A DNA stretch of 56,176 bases from Gemmatimonadota bacterium (lineage in GTDB: Bacteria > Gemmatimonadota > Gemmatimonadetes > Longimicrobiales > Gaopeijiaceae): contig JAJDXM010000029.1 in the NCBI GenBank assembly GCA_022823225.1, positions 1 to 56,176 on the forward strand. Reading direction: 5' to 3'. Of this stretch, positions 35,384-43,573 are shown in pieces (the first letter of the stretch is position 1; each line of letters begins with the position of its first letter). The notes beneath the pieces were generated by a model. It had not been told where the DNA came from and made no database searches. It saw only the letters and a list, made by a program, of their open reading frames with translations. The position numbers and the translations under genes are program-made.

Positions 35384-37339
35384 ATGACCTACCGACCCTG
35401 GGCATCCGCCCACTGCACCGCGATCCTCCTCACCGTTCTTGCCGCGCCGTTGCAGGCTCAGCAGCCGGTCCGCCTCGACGGGCTGGTGATCACCGCGAAC
35501 CGCTGGGCCGACCCGGAGTGGACCGTTGCTGCGCACGCCACGGTCATTGACGGCACGGAGCTCGAGCAGGCCGGAATCGAATTCGTTGCCGATGCGCTCC
35601 GGCGCGTCCCCGGGCTGATCGTGGTTCGCGGCGGGTCCTTCGGCGCGGTCACCTCGGTCTTTCTGCGCGGTGCAGAGTCCGATCATCTGCAGATCCTCGT
35701 CGACGGCGTAACCGTGAACGAGCCGGGAGGAGCCTTCGACTTCAGCGCGCTGACCACCGACAACATCGAGCGGATCGAGATCATACGGGGGCCCGCATCG
35801 GCGCTCTACGGCTCGGACGCGGTGGGCGGAGTCATCCAGATCTTCACACGGCGCGGAGCCGGCACACCAACCGGAGAGCTTTCGGTGCAGGCAGGCAGCT
35901 ACGGGACGCGGCGCTGGCAGGCCGGAGTGTCCGGAGGCACCGAGGCGGTATCCTACAGCTTCTCGGTGGGGAGCCGGAATTCCGACGGAATCCTCGAGTT
36001 CAACAACTCGCTGCGGCAGACGACCGCCGCAGCGCGGGTGCAGGGCCGTCTCGACGAAGCCACGGACGTGACGGTGGCCACCCGGTACGACGACCGCACC
36101 TACCACTTCCCGACCGACGGCACCGGCGCGGTTGTCGACCGAAACGCCTACACCTTCGGCGACGCGCTCTCGCTGAGCCTGGACGCGGGCCGGCGCTGGA
36201 GCGACGCGCTGGAGACCCGGTTTTCGTACAGCGTGCACGAATCCGACACCGGGTCCGAAGACGAGGCCGACGGTCCCGCCGACACGCTCGGGTTCTATGG
36301 GTACAGCAGCCTGAACGACATTCGGCGCACCGTGGCCGATCTGCGGGCGATCTGGCGCGGCCCCGGCGGCGCGGCCATCGCGGCAGGGTATGAGATCGAG
36401 CAGCAGGCGATTCGCGCCTTCAGCCAGTCGCTCTCGCAGTACGGAACCAGTCCCGCGAGGTCGCGGAACGAACGGTCGAATCGTGCCGCATACACCCAGC
36501 TGTCCTGGGTGCGCGGCGCCCTCGCGCTCAACGGCGGGGTGCGGGCCGAGGACAACGAGCGCTTCGGCGCGGCGGCGACCTGGCGCGCCGGGGCCGCCTG
36601 GCAACCTTGGGGCACAGGGACTCGGCTGCGCATCTCGGCGGGCAGCGGAATCAAGGAACCCACCTTTTTCGAGACCTACGCCGCCGGTTTCGCGACCGGG
36701 AATCCCGAGCTGGAGCCCGAGAGGTCGCTCAGCGTCGAGGCCGGAGCCGACCAGCAACTCGGAAATGCCGTCACCCTGTCGCTGACCGCGTTCAGCCAGA
36801 GCTACGAGGACCTGATCCAGTACACCTTCTCCACCCCCGCGCCCGGCGCGCCCAACTTTCACAATGTGGCCAGGGCCCGGAGCCGTGGCCTGGAGGCCGA
36901 AGCCGGCATCGAGGCCGGGCGCTTCACCGCAACGGGGAGCTACACCTGGCTGGACACGCGGGTGGAGGATTCCGGGTTCGACGAGGGCCCGGGCGCGACC
37001 TTCGTGCAGGGAGGCCCCCTAATCCGCCGCCCCGAGCACAGCTTCGCGGCGACCGCGTTCGCACAGGCAACGGGCGCGGCCACCCTGGAAGCGAGCGCCC
37101 GCCACACCGGCGAGCGGGAGGACCGCAACTTCGCCAGCTTCCCGGCGACGCCGGTGGTTCTGCCGGCCTACACGGTGGTGGACCTGGCGCTCAACCTGGA
37201 ACTGCGGGCGCCCGGGAGCCGGCCCGGTTTCACCCTCACCATCCGCACCGAGAATCTCTTCGACGCCGACTACGAGGAGGTATGGGGCTTCAAGTCGCCC
37301 GGGCGGGGGCTGTACCTGGGAGGAAGGGTGGCGCTCTAG
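35384..37339 (+). CDS. btuB: TonB-dependent outer-membrane receptor (BtuB-like)
   Basis: A 651-residue receptor. Start ATG at 35384 after GGGAAGGGAGAG; signal peptide AILLTVLAAPLQAQ. Plug domain: VITANRW, ALRRVPGLIVVRGGSFGAVT, SVFLRGAESDHLQILVDGV, IERIEIIRGPASALYGSDAV, GGVIQIFTR. The 22-strand barrel ends with FDADYEEVWGFKSPGRGLYL. Riboswitch control and plug motifs identify vitamin B12 (or other corrinoid) uptake. No BtuCDF genes are in the window. Confidence 0.94.
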   Translation: MTYRPWASAHCTAILLTVLAAPLQAQQPVRLDGLVITANRWADPEWTVAAHATVIDGTELEQAGIEFVADALRRVPGLIVVRGGSFGAVTSVFLRGAESDHLQILVDGVTVNEPGGAFDFSALTTDNIERIEIIRGPASALYGSDAVGGVIQIFTRRGAGTPTGELSVQAGSYGTRRWQAGVSGGTEAVSYSFSVGSRNSDGILEFNNSLRQTTAAARVQGRLDEATDVTVATRYDDRTYHFPTDGTGAVVDRNAYTFGDALSLSLDAGRRWSDALETRFSYSVHESDTGSEDEADGPADTLGFYGYSSLNDIRRTVADLRAIWRGPGGAAIAAGYEIEQQAIRAFSQSLSQYGTSPARSRNERSNRAAYTQLSWVRGALALNGGVRAEDNERFGAAATWRAGAAWQPWGTGTRLRISAGSGIKEPTFFETYAAGFATGNPELEPERSLSVEAGADQQLGNAVTLSLTAFSQSYEDLIQYTFSTPAPGAPNFHNVARARSRGLEAEAGIEAGRFTATGSYTWLDTRVEDSGFDEGPGATFVQGGPLIRRPEHSFAATAFAQATGAATLEASARHTGEREDRNFASFPATPVVLPAYTVVDLALNLELRAPGSRPGFTLTIRTENLFDADYEEVWGFKSPGRGLYLGGRVAL

Positions 37340-37397
37340 CCGTCCGAGTATTCGGCAGTGCCTCGACCAGGATCCCGCCCCCAACGAGCAACCGTCC

Positions 37398-37541
37398 ATG
37401 GAAATCATCGACATGCTGCGCAGGCCCGAGGGGAAGACTCTTGAGTTCAAGCGGGAGCGGCTGGTCGAGCGCTGGCTGGTGCGCTAGGTGGGGACCGGGC
37501 CCAACGATCCGCGCCGCAAGTACATGATCGCGCTGGACTGA
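37398..37541 (+). pseudogene. AlbA_2/Schlafen-type gene with internal deletion and stop
   Basis: Reads MEIIDMLRRPEGKTLEFKRE (start of the AlbA_2 domain), then after about eight codons the C-terminal winged-helix tail RWLVR, a TAG stop at 37485-37487, and VGTGPNDPRRKYMIALD. N and C ends are joined and ~400 residues are missing. Sits in the 296-bp gap between the receptor and M14 genes. Confidence 0.6.
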
Positions 37542-37635
37542 AGCTCCGCGCCCTTTCCCCGCTCCGGCCAGGTGCGCTACTGTACCCTGCGATAGCGAGC
37601 ACCATCAGGAACCAACCAGGACATCGAGGAACCCC

Positions 37636-40380
37636 ATGTCAGCAGGCCGCCACGCCCGCCCCTTCGCCGCGCTCTTCGTTCTGTTCGCGCTGGCCGCACC
37701 CCACACATCCGCCACCGCCCAGCTCACCACTCCCGAGGAGCAGTTCGGCTACCGGATCGGCACCGACTACCAGCTCGTCAACTTCCAGCAGCTGACCGAG
37801 TACTGGCACATCCTCGCCGAGCAGTCGGACCGCATGACCCTGGAGTCGATCGGGAAGACCTCGGAGGGGCGTGAACAGTGGATGGCGACGATCACCTCTC
37901 CCGCCAACCGGCCCAACCTGGAGCGCTACAGGGAGATTGCGGCGCGGCTGGCCCGGGCCGAGGGCGTCAGCGAGGAGGAGGCCCGCGAGCTGGCCGCCGA
38001 GGGCAAGGCGGTGGTGTGGATCGACGGGGGACTGCACGCGACCGAGGTGCTCGGCATCCAGCAGCTGATGGAGCTGGTCTGGCAGATGGTGAGCCGCGAC
38101 GACGCGGAGACGATGCGCTTCCTGGACGAGGTCATCCTGCTGGCGGTGCACGCCAACCCGGACGGCCATGCGCTGGTCGCCAACTGGTACATGCGCAACG
38201 ACGATCCGCTGGAGCGCTCGAGCGGCAACGTGCCGGTCCTGTACAACAAGTACGCCGGACACGACAACAACCGCGACTTCTTCATGGCCTCGCTCGCCGA
38301 GAGCGAGAACATGAACCGGGTCATGTACCGCGAGTGGTTCCCGCAGATCGTCTACAACCACCACCAGACGGGGCCGGCCGGCACGGTCATGTTCGCCCCA
38401 CCCTTCCGCGACCCGCCGAACCACAATCTCGACCCGATCATCCTCACCAGCCTCGACCAGGTCGGCTCGGCCATGCACAGCCGGTTTGTCGTCGAGGGCA
38501 AGGGCGGCACGACGATGCGAAGCGGCGCCGGCTACTCCACCTGGTGGAACGGCGGCCTGCGCACCACGCCCTACTTCAAGAACATGATCGGGCTGCTCAC
38601 CGAGACGATCGGCCACCCCACCCCGATCGAGATCCCCTTCCTCGCGAACCGCCAGCTCACCCACGGCGACCTGCCGCTGCCCGTCAATCCGGGGACCTGG
38701 CACTTCCGCCAGTCGGTCGACTATTCGCAGACGGCGAACCGGGCCGTGCTCGACTACGCGTCGCGCAACCGCGAGCACCTGCTCTTCAACATCTGGCGCA
38801 TGGGGATGAACTCGATCGAGCGGGGGAGCCGCGATTCGTGGACGGTCCTGCCGAAGTGGATCGACCAGGTGACCGATGAGGTCGGTGGGCGGGGTTCCAT
38901 GGAGGACTACGAGTCCTACCTGCGTGATCCCGCAAAACGCGACGCCCGCGGCTACATCCTGCCTGCCGGACAGCGCGACTTCCCCACCGCGACGCGGTTC
39001 GTGAATGCGCTGCTGAAGGGTGGCGTGCGGGTGCACCGGGCGACGGACGACTTCAATGTCGGCGGGAAGGACTACCAGGCCGGCTCGTATGTGGTCACCG
39101 CCGCGCAGGCGTTCCGCCCGCATGTGATCGACATGTTCGAGCCGCAGAACCACCCGAACGACTTCCAGTACCCGGGCGGGCCGCCGATCGCGCCCTACGA
39201 CAACGCCGGGTGGACGCTGGCGCTCCAGATGGGCGTCGAGTTCGACCGCATCCTCGACGGCTTCAACGGGCCCTTCGAGGAGATCGCCTGGATGGCCGAA
39301 CCGATCGCCGGGAACGTGACCGGCGCCGCGTCGCCGGTCGGCTACATGACGGACCACGTCAACGCAGCCTTCACGGCGGTGAACCGGGTGCTCGCGAGCG
39401 GAGGAGAGGCGTACTGGACCGAGGGCGCCTTCGAAACGGCCGGCATGGCCTTCGAGCCCGGCGCGTTCTTCATCCCGGCGGCGTCGGCCGATCGGGCGCA
39501 GCTGGAGGCGTGGGCCGCCGAACTCGGCGTCGGCTTCCACGGCGTCATGTCGGCTCCGGCCTCGACGATGGCGCTTTCGAACGCGCGCGTCGGCCTCATG
39601 GACCGGTACGGCGGCTCGATGCCTTCCGGATGGACGCGCTACATCCTGGAGGACTTCGAGTTCAACTTCGAGATGATCTATCCGCCGGACGTCGATGCGG
39701 GCAACCTGAACGACCGCTTCGACGTGATCATCCTGCCCGATGGCGCGTTCGCCGGCGGCGGCATTGGGGGCGGGGGCCGCGGCGGATTCCGCTTCGGAGG
39801 ACCGAACGAGGACTTCGTGGCCAGCCTCCCGGACTCGCTGAGCCGGCGGCTCGGGCGCCTGTCGGGCGAGACAAGCGTCCCCGCGCTGCGCGAGTTCATC
39901 GAGAACGGCGGCGCGGTGATAGCGGTCGCAGGCTCAACATCGCTCGGCGTGGCGCTCGGTCTGCCGCTCGAGAACTTCATGGTCGACGCGCAGGGCCAAT
40001 CGCTCTCGCGGGACGACTACTTCACCCCGGGCTCGATCCACAACATCGCCGTGGAGCACGGCAGCCCGCTCACCCGCGGCCTCGGCGACCGGGTGAACGT
40101 GCTGCACAGCCACAGCCCCGTCTTCCAGATCGGCGACGGCGCGGCGAACGTGCGCCGCATCGCGTGGTACGACACGGCCGAACCGCTGGTGAGCGGCTGG
40201 GCCTGGGGCCAGCAACACCTCCAGGGCGGCACGAGCATGATCGAGGCGGACATCGGCGCCGGGAAGCTCTTCCTCTTCGGCCCCAAGATCACCTTCCGCT
40301 CACAGCCCCACGGCACCTTCCCGCTGCTCTTCAACGGCATCCACTACGGCGCGGCCAGGCGTAGCGGGCCGGTCAGTTGA
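37636..40380 (+). CDS. Secreted M14-family zinc carboxypeptidase-like protein
   Basis: A 914-residue exported protein with signal peptide (FAALFVLFALAAPHTSATAQ) and GAGGA ribosome site. M14 ligands His134 and Glu137 in GGLHATE, NPDGHALVANWYMRN, the NNRDFF box and a later YNHHQTGPAGTV. The C-terminal part has a Gly-rich loop (GGGIGGGGRGGFRFGG) and an amidotransferase-like region. Second such protein in the window; likely digests external peptides for uptake. Overlaps the next gene by 4 bp. Confidence 0.88.
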   Translation: MSAGRHARPFAALFVLFALAAPHTSATAQLTTPEEQFGYRIGTDYQLVNFQQLTEYWHILAEQSDRMTLESIGKTSEGREQWMATITSPANRPNLERYREIAARLARAEGVSEEEARELAAEGKAVVWIDGGLHATEVLGIQQLMELVWQMVSRDDAETMRFLDEVILLAVHANPDGHALVANWYMRNDDPLERSSGNVPVLYNKYAGHDNNRDFFMASLAESENMNRVMYREWFPQIVYNHHQTGPAGTVMFAPPFRDPPNHNLDPIILTSLDQVGSAMHSRFVVEGKGGTTMRSGAGYSTWWNGGLRTTPYFKNMIGLLTETIGHPTPIEIPFLANRQLTHGDLPLPVNPGTWHFRQSVDYSQTANRAVLDYASRNREHLLFNIWRMGMNSIERGSRDSWTVLPKWIDQVTDEVGGRGSMEDYESYLRDPAKRDARGYILPAGQRDFPTATRFVNALLKGGVRVHRATDDFNVGGKDYQAGSYVVTAAQAFRPHVIDMFEPQNHPNDFQYPGGPPIAPYDNAGWTLALQMGVEFDRILDGFNGPFEEIAWMAEPIAGNVTGAASPVGYMTDHVNAAFTAVNRVLASGGEAYWTEGAFETAGMAFEPGAFFIPAASADRAQLEAWAAELGVGFHGVMSAPASTMALSNARVGLMDRYGGSMPSGWTRYILEDFEFNFEMIYPPDVDAGNLNDRFDVIILPDGAFAGGGIGGGGRGGFRFGGPNEDFVASLPDSLSRRLGRLSGETSVPALREFIENGGAVIAVAGSTSLGVALGLPLENFMVDAQGQSLSRDDYFTPGSIHNIAVEHGSPLTRGLGDRVNVLHSHSPVFQIGDGAANVRRIAWYDTAEPLVSGWAWGQQHLQGGTSMIEADIGAGKLFLFGPKITFRSQPHGTFPLLFNGIHYGAARRSGPVS

Positions 40381-41414
40381 GGGAAGGCGAGGGCCCGGGC
40401 CCGGCAGACGACCGGAACCCGGGCCCGGCAGGCGCCCCGGGCTCTGCAGATCCGACCCCGGCGGACGCCCCGCCCAGCGGGCATACCCCGGAAAGCGTCC
40501 CCGACATGCCCGAGCACCCGTTCGCCAGGGTGCGGACGCGCACGGTCATCCCGTGGATGATCATCGGGACCCTCCTGCTCATTGCGGCATTCCACGTCGC
40601 CGCCTGGATCACACCGCTCGACCTCGACGGCGACTCGGCAACCGAACTGGCGGGTATGGTGGCCGGGTACGCGGCCCTGCTGACGTGGATCCTGTGGATT
40701 TGCAGACGCTCGGGCATCGGGCTGCGACAGTTGATCGGGCACCCTCCGACCGGATTCATCTGGCTGACCATGCCCGCCGTTCTGGTCGTGGCGATGATCT
40801 TCTCGATCGGGTCCTGGTTCCTCTTCGCGTACGCCCTGTCCATGGTCGCTCCCGGCGTTCTCGAGTTCCTCCTGACCACGATGGAAACGCCCGTGGACCA
40901 GTCGATCGGCTACCGGATCGGCATGTTCATGGTCGTCGTGGTCATGGCGCCGGTCCTCGAAGAGATCTCCTTTCGCGGCCTGCTGCTGAATCGCTGGGGC
41001 TACAAGTGGGGGCTCGGGAAGGCTCTGATCGCCACCTCGCTGGTATTCGGGATCCTGCACGCAAATCCGGTCGGGATCACGGTGATCGGCCTTGTGGCCG
41101 CCATTCTGTACCTCCAGACCCGCTCCCTCATCGTCCCGATCGCCCTGCATGCGCTGAACAACCTGGCGGCCACCGTGATCGGGTACGTCCTCGAATGGTC
41201 CGAGCCGGGCGAGGCCTGGGGCGGGCCGCTGGACATCGCGGCCGAGATGGAGGAGATCCGGGCGTCGGGACTGGCCGGGGTTGTTCTCGTGGCGGTTACG
41301 CTGCCGGCAATCGTGTGGTATGTGCGGAGGCACTGGCCGGGGAGGGATGCGGCGGGGCCGTATGTCGCGGGACCGGGCGCCCCCGGGACTGACGCGCCGG
41401 TGCCCCCGGGCTGA
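40377..41414 (+). CDS. CPBP-family intramembrane metalloprotease
   Basis: A membrane protease of up to 345 residues. The glutamate motif EEISFRG, FGILHAN and HALNN are the three conserved CPBP/Rce1-like motifs, on separate helices among about six to eight. The open frame begins at TTG overlapping the M14 stop (TTGA), giving a Pro/Gly-rich 43-residue N terminus; ATG at 40506 (MPEHPFARV) is the alternative start. Substrate unknown. Coupling to the M14 gene suggests a role in processing or export of peptides. Confidence 0.87.
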   Translation: MREGEGPGPADDRNPGPAGAPGSADPTPADAPPSGHTPESVPDMPEHPFARVRTRTVIPWMIIGTLLLIAAFHVAAWITPLDLDGDSATELAGMVAGYAALLTWILWICRRSGIGLRQLIGHPPTGFIWLTMPAVLVVAMIFSIGSWFLFAYALSMVAPGVLEFLLTTMETPVDQSIGYRIGMFMVVVVMAPVLEEISFRGLLLNRWGYKWGLGKALIATSLVFGILHANPVGITVIGLVAAILYLQTRSLIVPIALHALNNLAATVIGYVLEWSEPGEAWGGPLDIAAEMEEIRASGLAGVVLVAVTLPAIVWYVRRHWPGRDAAGPYVAGPGAPGTDAPVPPG

Positions 41415-41441
41415 GTCACCCGGGCCCTGGGGCTGGACGAA

Positions 41442-41475
41442 TTGCGTAAATACACAATTTATGTAATTTGACGGC
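41442..41475 (+). promoter_or_regulatory. Promoter giving a leaderless Phd-VapC transcript
   Basis: -35 TTGCGT (41442-41447), 16-bp spacer, -10 TAATTT (41464-41469), six bases, ATG at 41476. AT-rich island in GC-rich DNA; no ribosome site. Confidence 0.55.
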
Positions 41476-41787
41476 ATGCCAGAGGTGAACAGGTCCGCAG
41501 CGTCGTCCGGCGGCCGCGTGGTGAGCGCCACCGAAGCCGTCCGGAGCTTCCGCGCCATCGTCGCGCGCGTGCTCGAGGAACGGGCGGTCTACGTCGTGGA
41601 GCGGCGCGGGAAGCCGGTCGCCCGCATTGGTCCGGTGGCCGATCCGCCCCTTACCGGCGCGATGTTCGCCGAGATCGTTCGGTCCGGATCGGCGGAACTC
41701 GCGGGGGCCGAATACCTGCGTGCCGTCGAGGACGGGATTGCGGTGCTGAATCGCGCCGAGGTACCGGGGGATCCTTGGGAACGCTGA
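41476..41787 (+). CDS. Phd/YefM-type antitoxin
   Basis: A 103-residue antitoxin: GGRVVSATEAVRSFRAIVAR, VLEERAVYVVERRGKPVARI is the Phd/YefM fold. Overlaps the PIN-domain frame by 13 bp. The toxin is truncated, so this antitoxin probably acts only as a repressor of its own promoter and of the fused lipoprotein. Confidence 0.87.
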   Translation: MPEVNRSAASSGGRVVSATEAVRSFRAIVARVLEERAVYVVERRGKPVARIGPVADPPLTGAMFAEIVRSGSAELAGAEYLRAVEDGIAVLNRAEVPGDPWER

Positions 41788-42008
41788 TTGATGCCAGCGT
41801 CCTGATCGCCGCGGAGCGGGGTCGGCTGGATGTGGAGACGATCTTCGCGGCATCGGACCGGCGGGACGAGCCGGTGGCCATCGCCGCGATCACGGGCTCC
41901 GAACTGCTCCATGGGGTCCAGCGGCTTGCGGGCGTGCGGCGGGTTCGCGCCCAAGGCTGGGTCGACCGGTGGCTCGACGCCCTGCCGGTGATCCCCTTTG
42001 ACTCAACC
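41775..42008 (+). pseudogene. VapC toxin, truncated and fused in frame to the next lipoprotein
   Basis: Seventy-eight residues of a PIN toxin: GTLIDASVLIAAERGRL, ITGSELLHGVQR, WLDALPVIPFDST. The metal-site Asp (LIDAS) and Glu (GSELLHG) remain; the C-terminal ~50 residues with the HDLxIAATA Asp and the final acidic motif are gone. After FDST the frame continues straight into the lipoprotein signal peptide at 42009. There is no stop codon between them, so the toxin stub and lipoprotein form one 492-residue frame. Confidence 0.75.
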
Positions 42009-43253
42009 ATGCTTCTGCGGGGTCTTCCGCTGTGTGCCATCGGTATGGCGGCGGCATGTGCCGGCGAAACCGGCCGCGAGACCGAGCCCCAGGTGTCCGT
42101 CGAGCTGCAGACGGCCGAGACACCCCTCTACCACTCCGCGAGTTCGTCCGACCCCCGGGTAGCCACCATTGGTGCCTTGAGTGGGGCCATGTTCCTGGAG
42201 CCCGATCGTTTCGTCTTCGTCGACGCCCTCTCCCGGCAGCTGGTGTTCATTGACGCGGTCTCTGGTGAAGTCCTGGTGGTGGGCGGGCAGGGCGACGGGC
42301 CCGGAGAGTATGCGTTCCCCCGGCTGCTGAGCCCGCTGGACAATGGAGGCGTGGCCGTTTGGGACCGCCTGAAGATGCGCCTCACACTGGTGAACCCGGA
42401 CGGCACGGTGGCTCAGACGGCCAACTACACCAGCATGGCGACGTCGTCACCGGACTTCCTTGTCGGCAACGTATCGGTGGTAGCACGATTCGCGGACGGC
42501 ACTTTGGCATTCAGGGAGCCACTGCGGATTCCGCGCAATGGGCAGCGGCAGTTGGTTGGCGAATACCGGGATACTCTTCAATACCTGATTCAGAGCCCCA
42601 CCCAGCCCCCCCGGCCCGTGGCGCGCCTGTTGGACGCCGAGATGAACCGGAGTGTACGGGGATCCAACCGGTCGGAGAGCAGGGTGATCTTCGGCCACTT
42701 GTCGCTGTCGACCCAGGCGGGTCAGCATCTGGCATTGACACAGACGGACATGGGCGTCGTTCAGATCCTTGATCGCTCTGGCGCGCACGTCGGCACTGTG
42801 CCGTTGCCGTCGGGCACAGCAGTGACAGAGGATGACGTTGCCGCGGAACGGGCCCGTCGCAAGGCCTCGGCGGAAGCGACGGCGAGGAGGTTCGCGGAAC
42901 TTTCGGGCGACCCGGTCTCCTCGGTGGACCTCGACGAACGCATCGCTTCCATTCCGGTCCGGAGGCTTGCCCGCCCCATCGATCGCTTGGCTGGGGATCT
43001 GAATGGCCGTCTCTGGCTGCGCCTGTTTCGTCCTGGCGCGGAATGGGAGGAATGGCAGGTCTGGGACATTGCCGGGGAGGTTCCCGCGTTGCAGTTCGTG
43101 CTGACCTTGCCGATGGGCGAGGAGTTCCTTGACGCCGCGGGGAATCGCGTCCTGCTCCGTCAAAGGGACGAAATGGACGTCAGCTCCCTGGTGGTGCGGC
43201 AGATTGACGCGATTCGCCTGGTTGCCAGTGAAGGTGCGAATGGGGCAGACTGA
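42009..43253 (+). CDS. Six-bladed beta-propeller lipoprotein
   Basis: A 414-residue protein. Signal peptide and lipobox MLLRGLPLCAIGMAAAC (Cys 17). Propeller strands such as DRFVFVDALSRQLVFIDAVS, GGQGDGPGEYAFPRLLSPLD, GGVAVWDRLKMRLTLVNPDG follow; the GxGPGEF-type turn is the hallmark of this family. ATG at 42009 has no ribosome site, suggesting its native upstream region was lost when it joined the vapC stub. Overlaps the next small gene by 14 bp. Confidence 0.8.
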   Translation: MLLRGLPLCAIGMAAACAGETGRETEPQVSVELQTAETPLYHSASSSDPRVATIGALSGAMFLEPDRFVFVDALSRQLVFIDAVSGEVLVVGGQGDGPGEYAFPRLLSPLDNGGVAVWDRLKMRLTLVNPDGTVAQTANYTSMATSSPDFLVGNVSVVARFADGTLAFREPLRIPRNGQRQLVGEYRDTLQYLIQSPTQPPRPVARLLDAEMNRSVRGSNRSESRVIFGHLSLSTQAGQHLALTQTDMGVVQILDRSGAHVGTVPLPSGTAVTEDDVAAERARRKASAEATARRFAELSGDPVSSVDLDERIASIPVRRLARPIDRLAGDLNGRLWLRLFRPGAEWEEWQVWDIAGEVPALQFVLTLPMGEEFLDAAGNRVLLRQRDEMDVSSLVVRQIDAIRLVASEGANGAD

Positions 43254-43572
43254 AGACCGCGATAACACGCTGGAGCGGGTTACGAACGTCGCGATTATCT
43301 TGGTCTCGGTCGTATTCCTCCTGAGTCACTCCGCTGACATGGTCGATTGGGTGAAGCAGCAGGCCGGTAAAGCGACTGATCGAAGGCTCGTCGCACACAC
43401 CTGGGAGGAGTTGATAGATACCGAGAGCCTATTGGACGATGGCGAGAAGGCCGTACCAGACCATACCGGTGCTACCGCGAGTGAACGCGGAGCTTACCGA
43501 AGCACTCCGTGCAGCTTCTGGCGTGATCACGACTCAGTGATTGAGCGTCCCCACCCCTTACGGGCAGACTGA
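43240..43572 (+). CDS. Short membrane-anchored protein, probable truncated TlpA-like anchor
   Basis: A 110-residue frame. Residues ~10-28 (RVTNVAIILVSVVFLLSHSA) form one membrane helix, as at the N terminus of TlpA-like proteins in such clusters. No CxxC thioredoxin domain follows; the C-terminal half looks non-homologous and overlaps, in another frame, the remnant at 43463-43540. I infer a deletion that removed the thioredoxin domain. Low confidence as a functional gene. Confidence 0.45.
   Translation: MGQTEDRDNTLERVTNVAIILVSVVFLLSHSADMVDWVKQQAGKATDRRLVAHTWEELIDTESLLDDGEKAVPDHTGATASERGAYRSTPCSFWRDHDSVIERPHPLRAD
43463..43540 (+). pseudogene. C-terminal remnant of a Cys-rich secreted protein
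   Basis: Reads IPVLPRVNAELTEALRAASG then VITTQ and a stop. This matches the C terminus of the protein at 44981 (IPVLPRTNAELAWALRST, STVVTT). The upstream part is missing. It shows that a second copy of that gene once stood between the two propeller genes. Confidence 0.7.
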
Positions 43573-43573
43573 G

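Noticed and set aside
37639..39540. 633-codon minus-strand frame opposite the second M14 gene
   Set aside because: Shadow frame in high-GC coding sequence; no homology signature.
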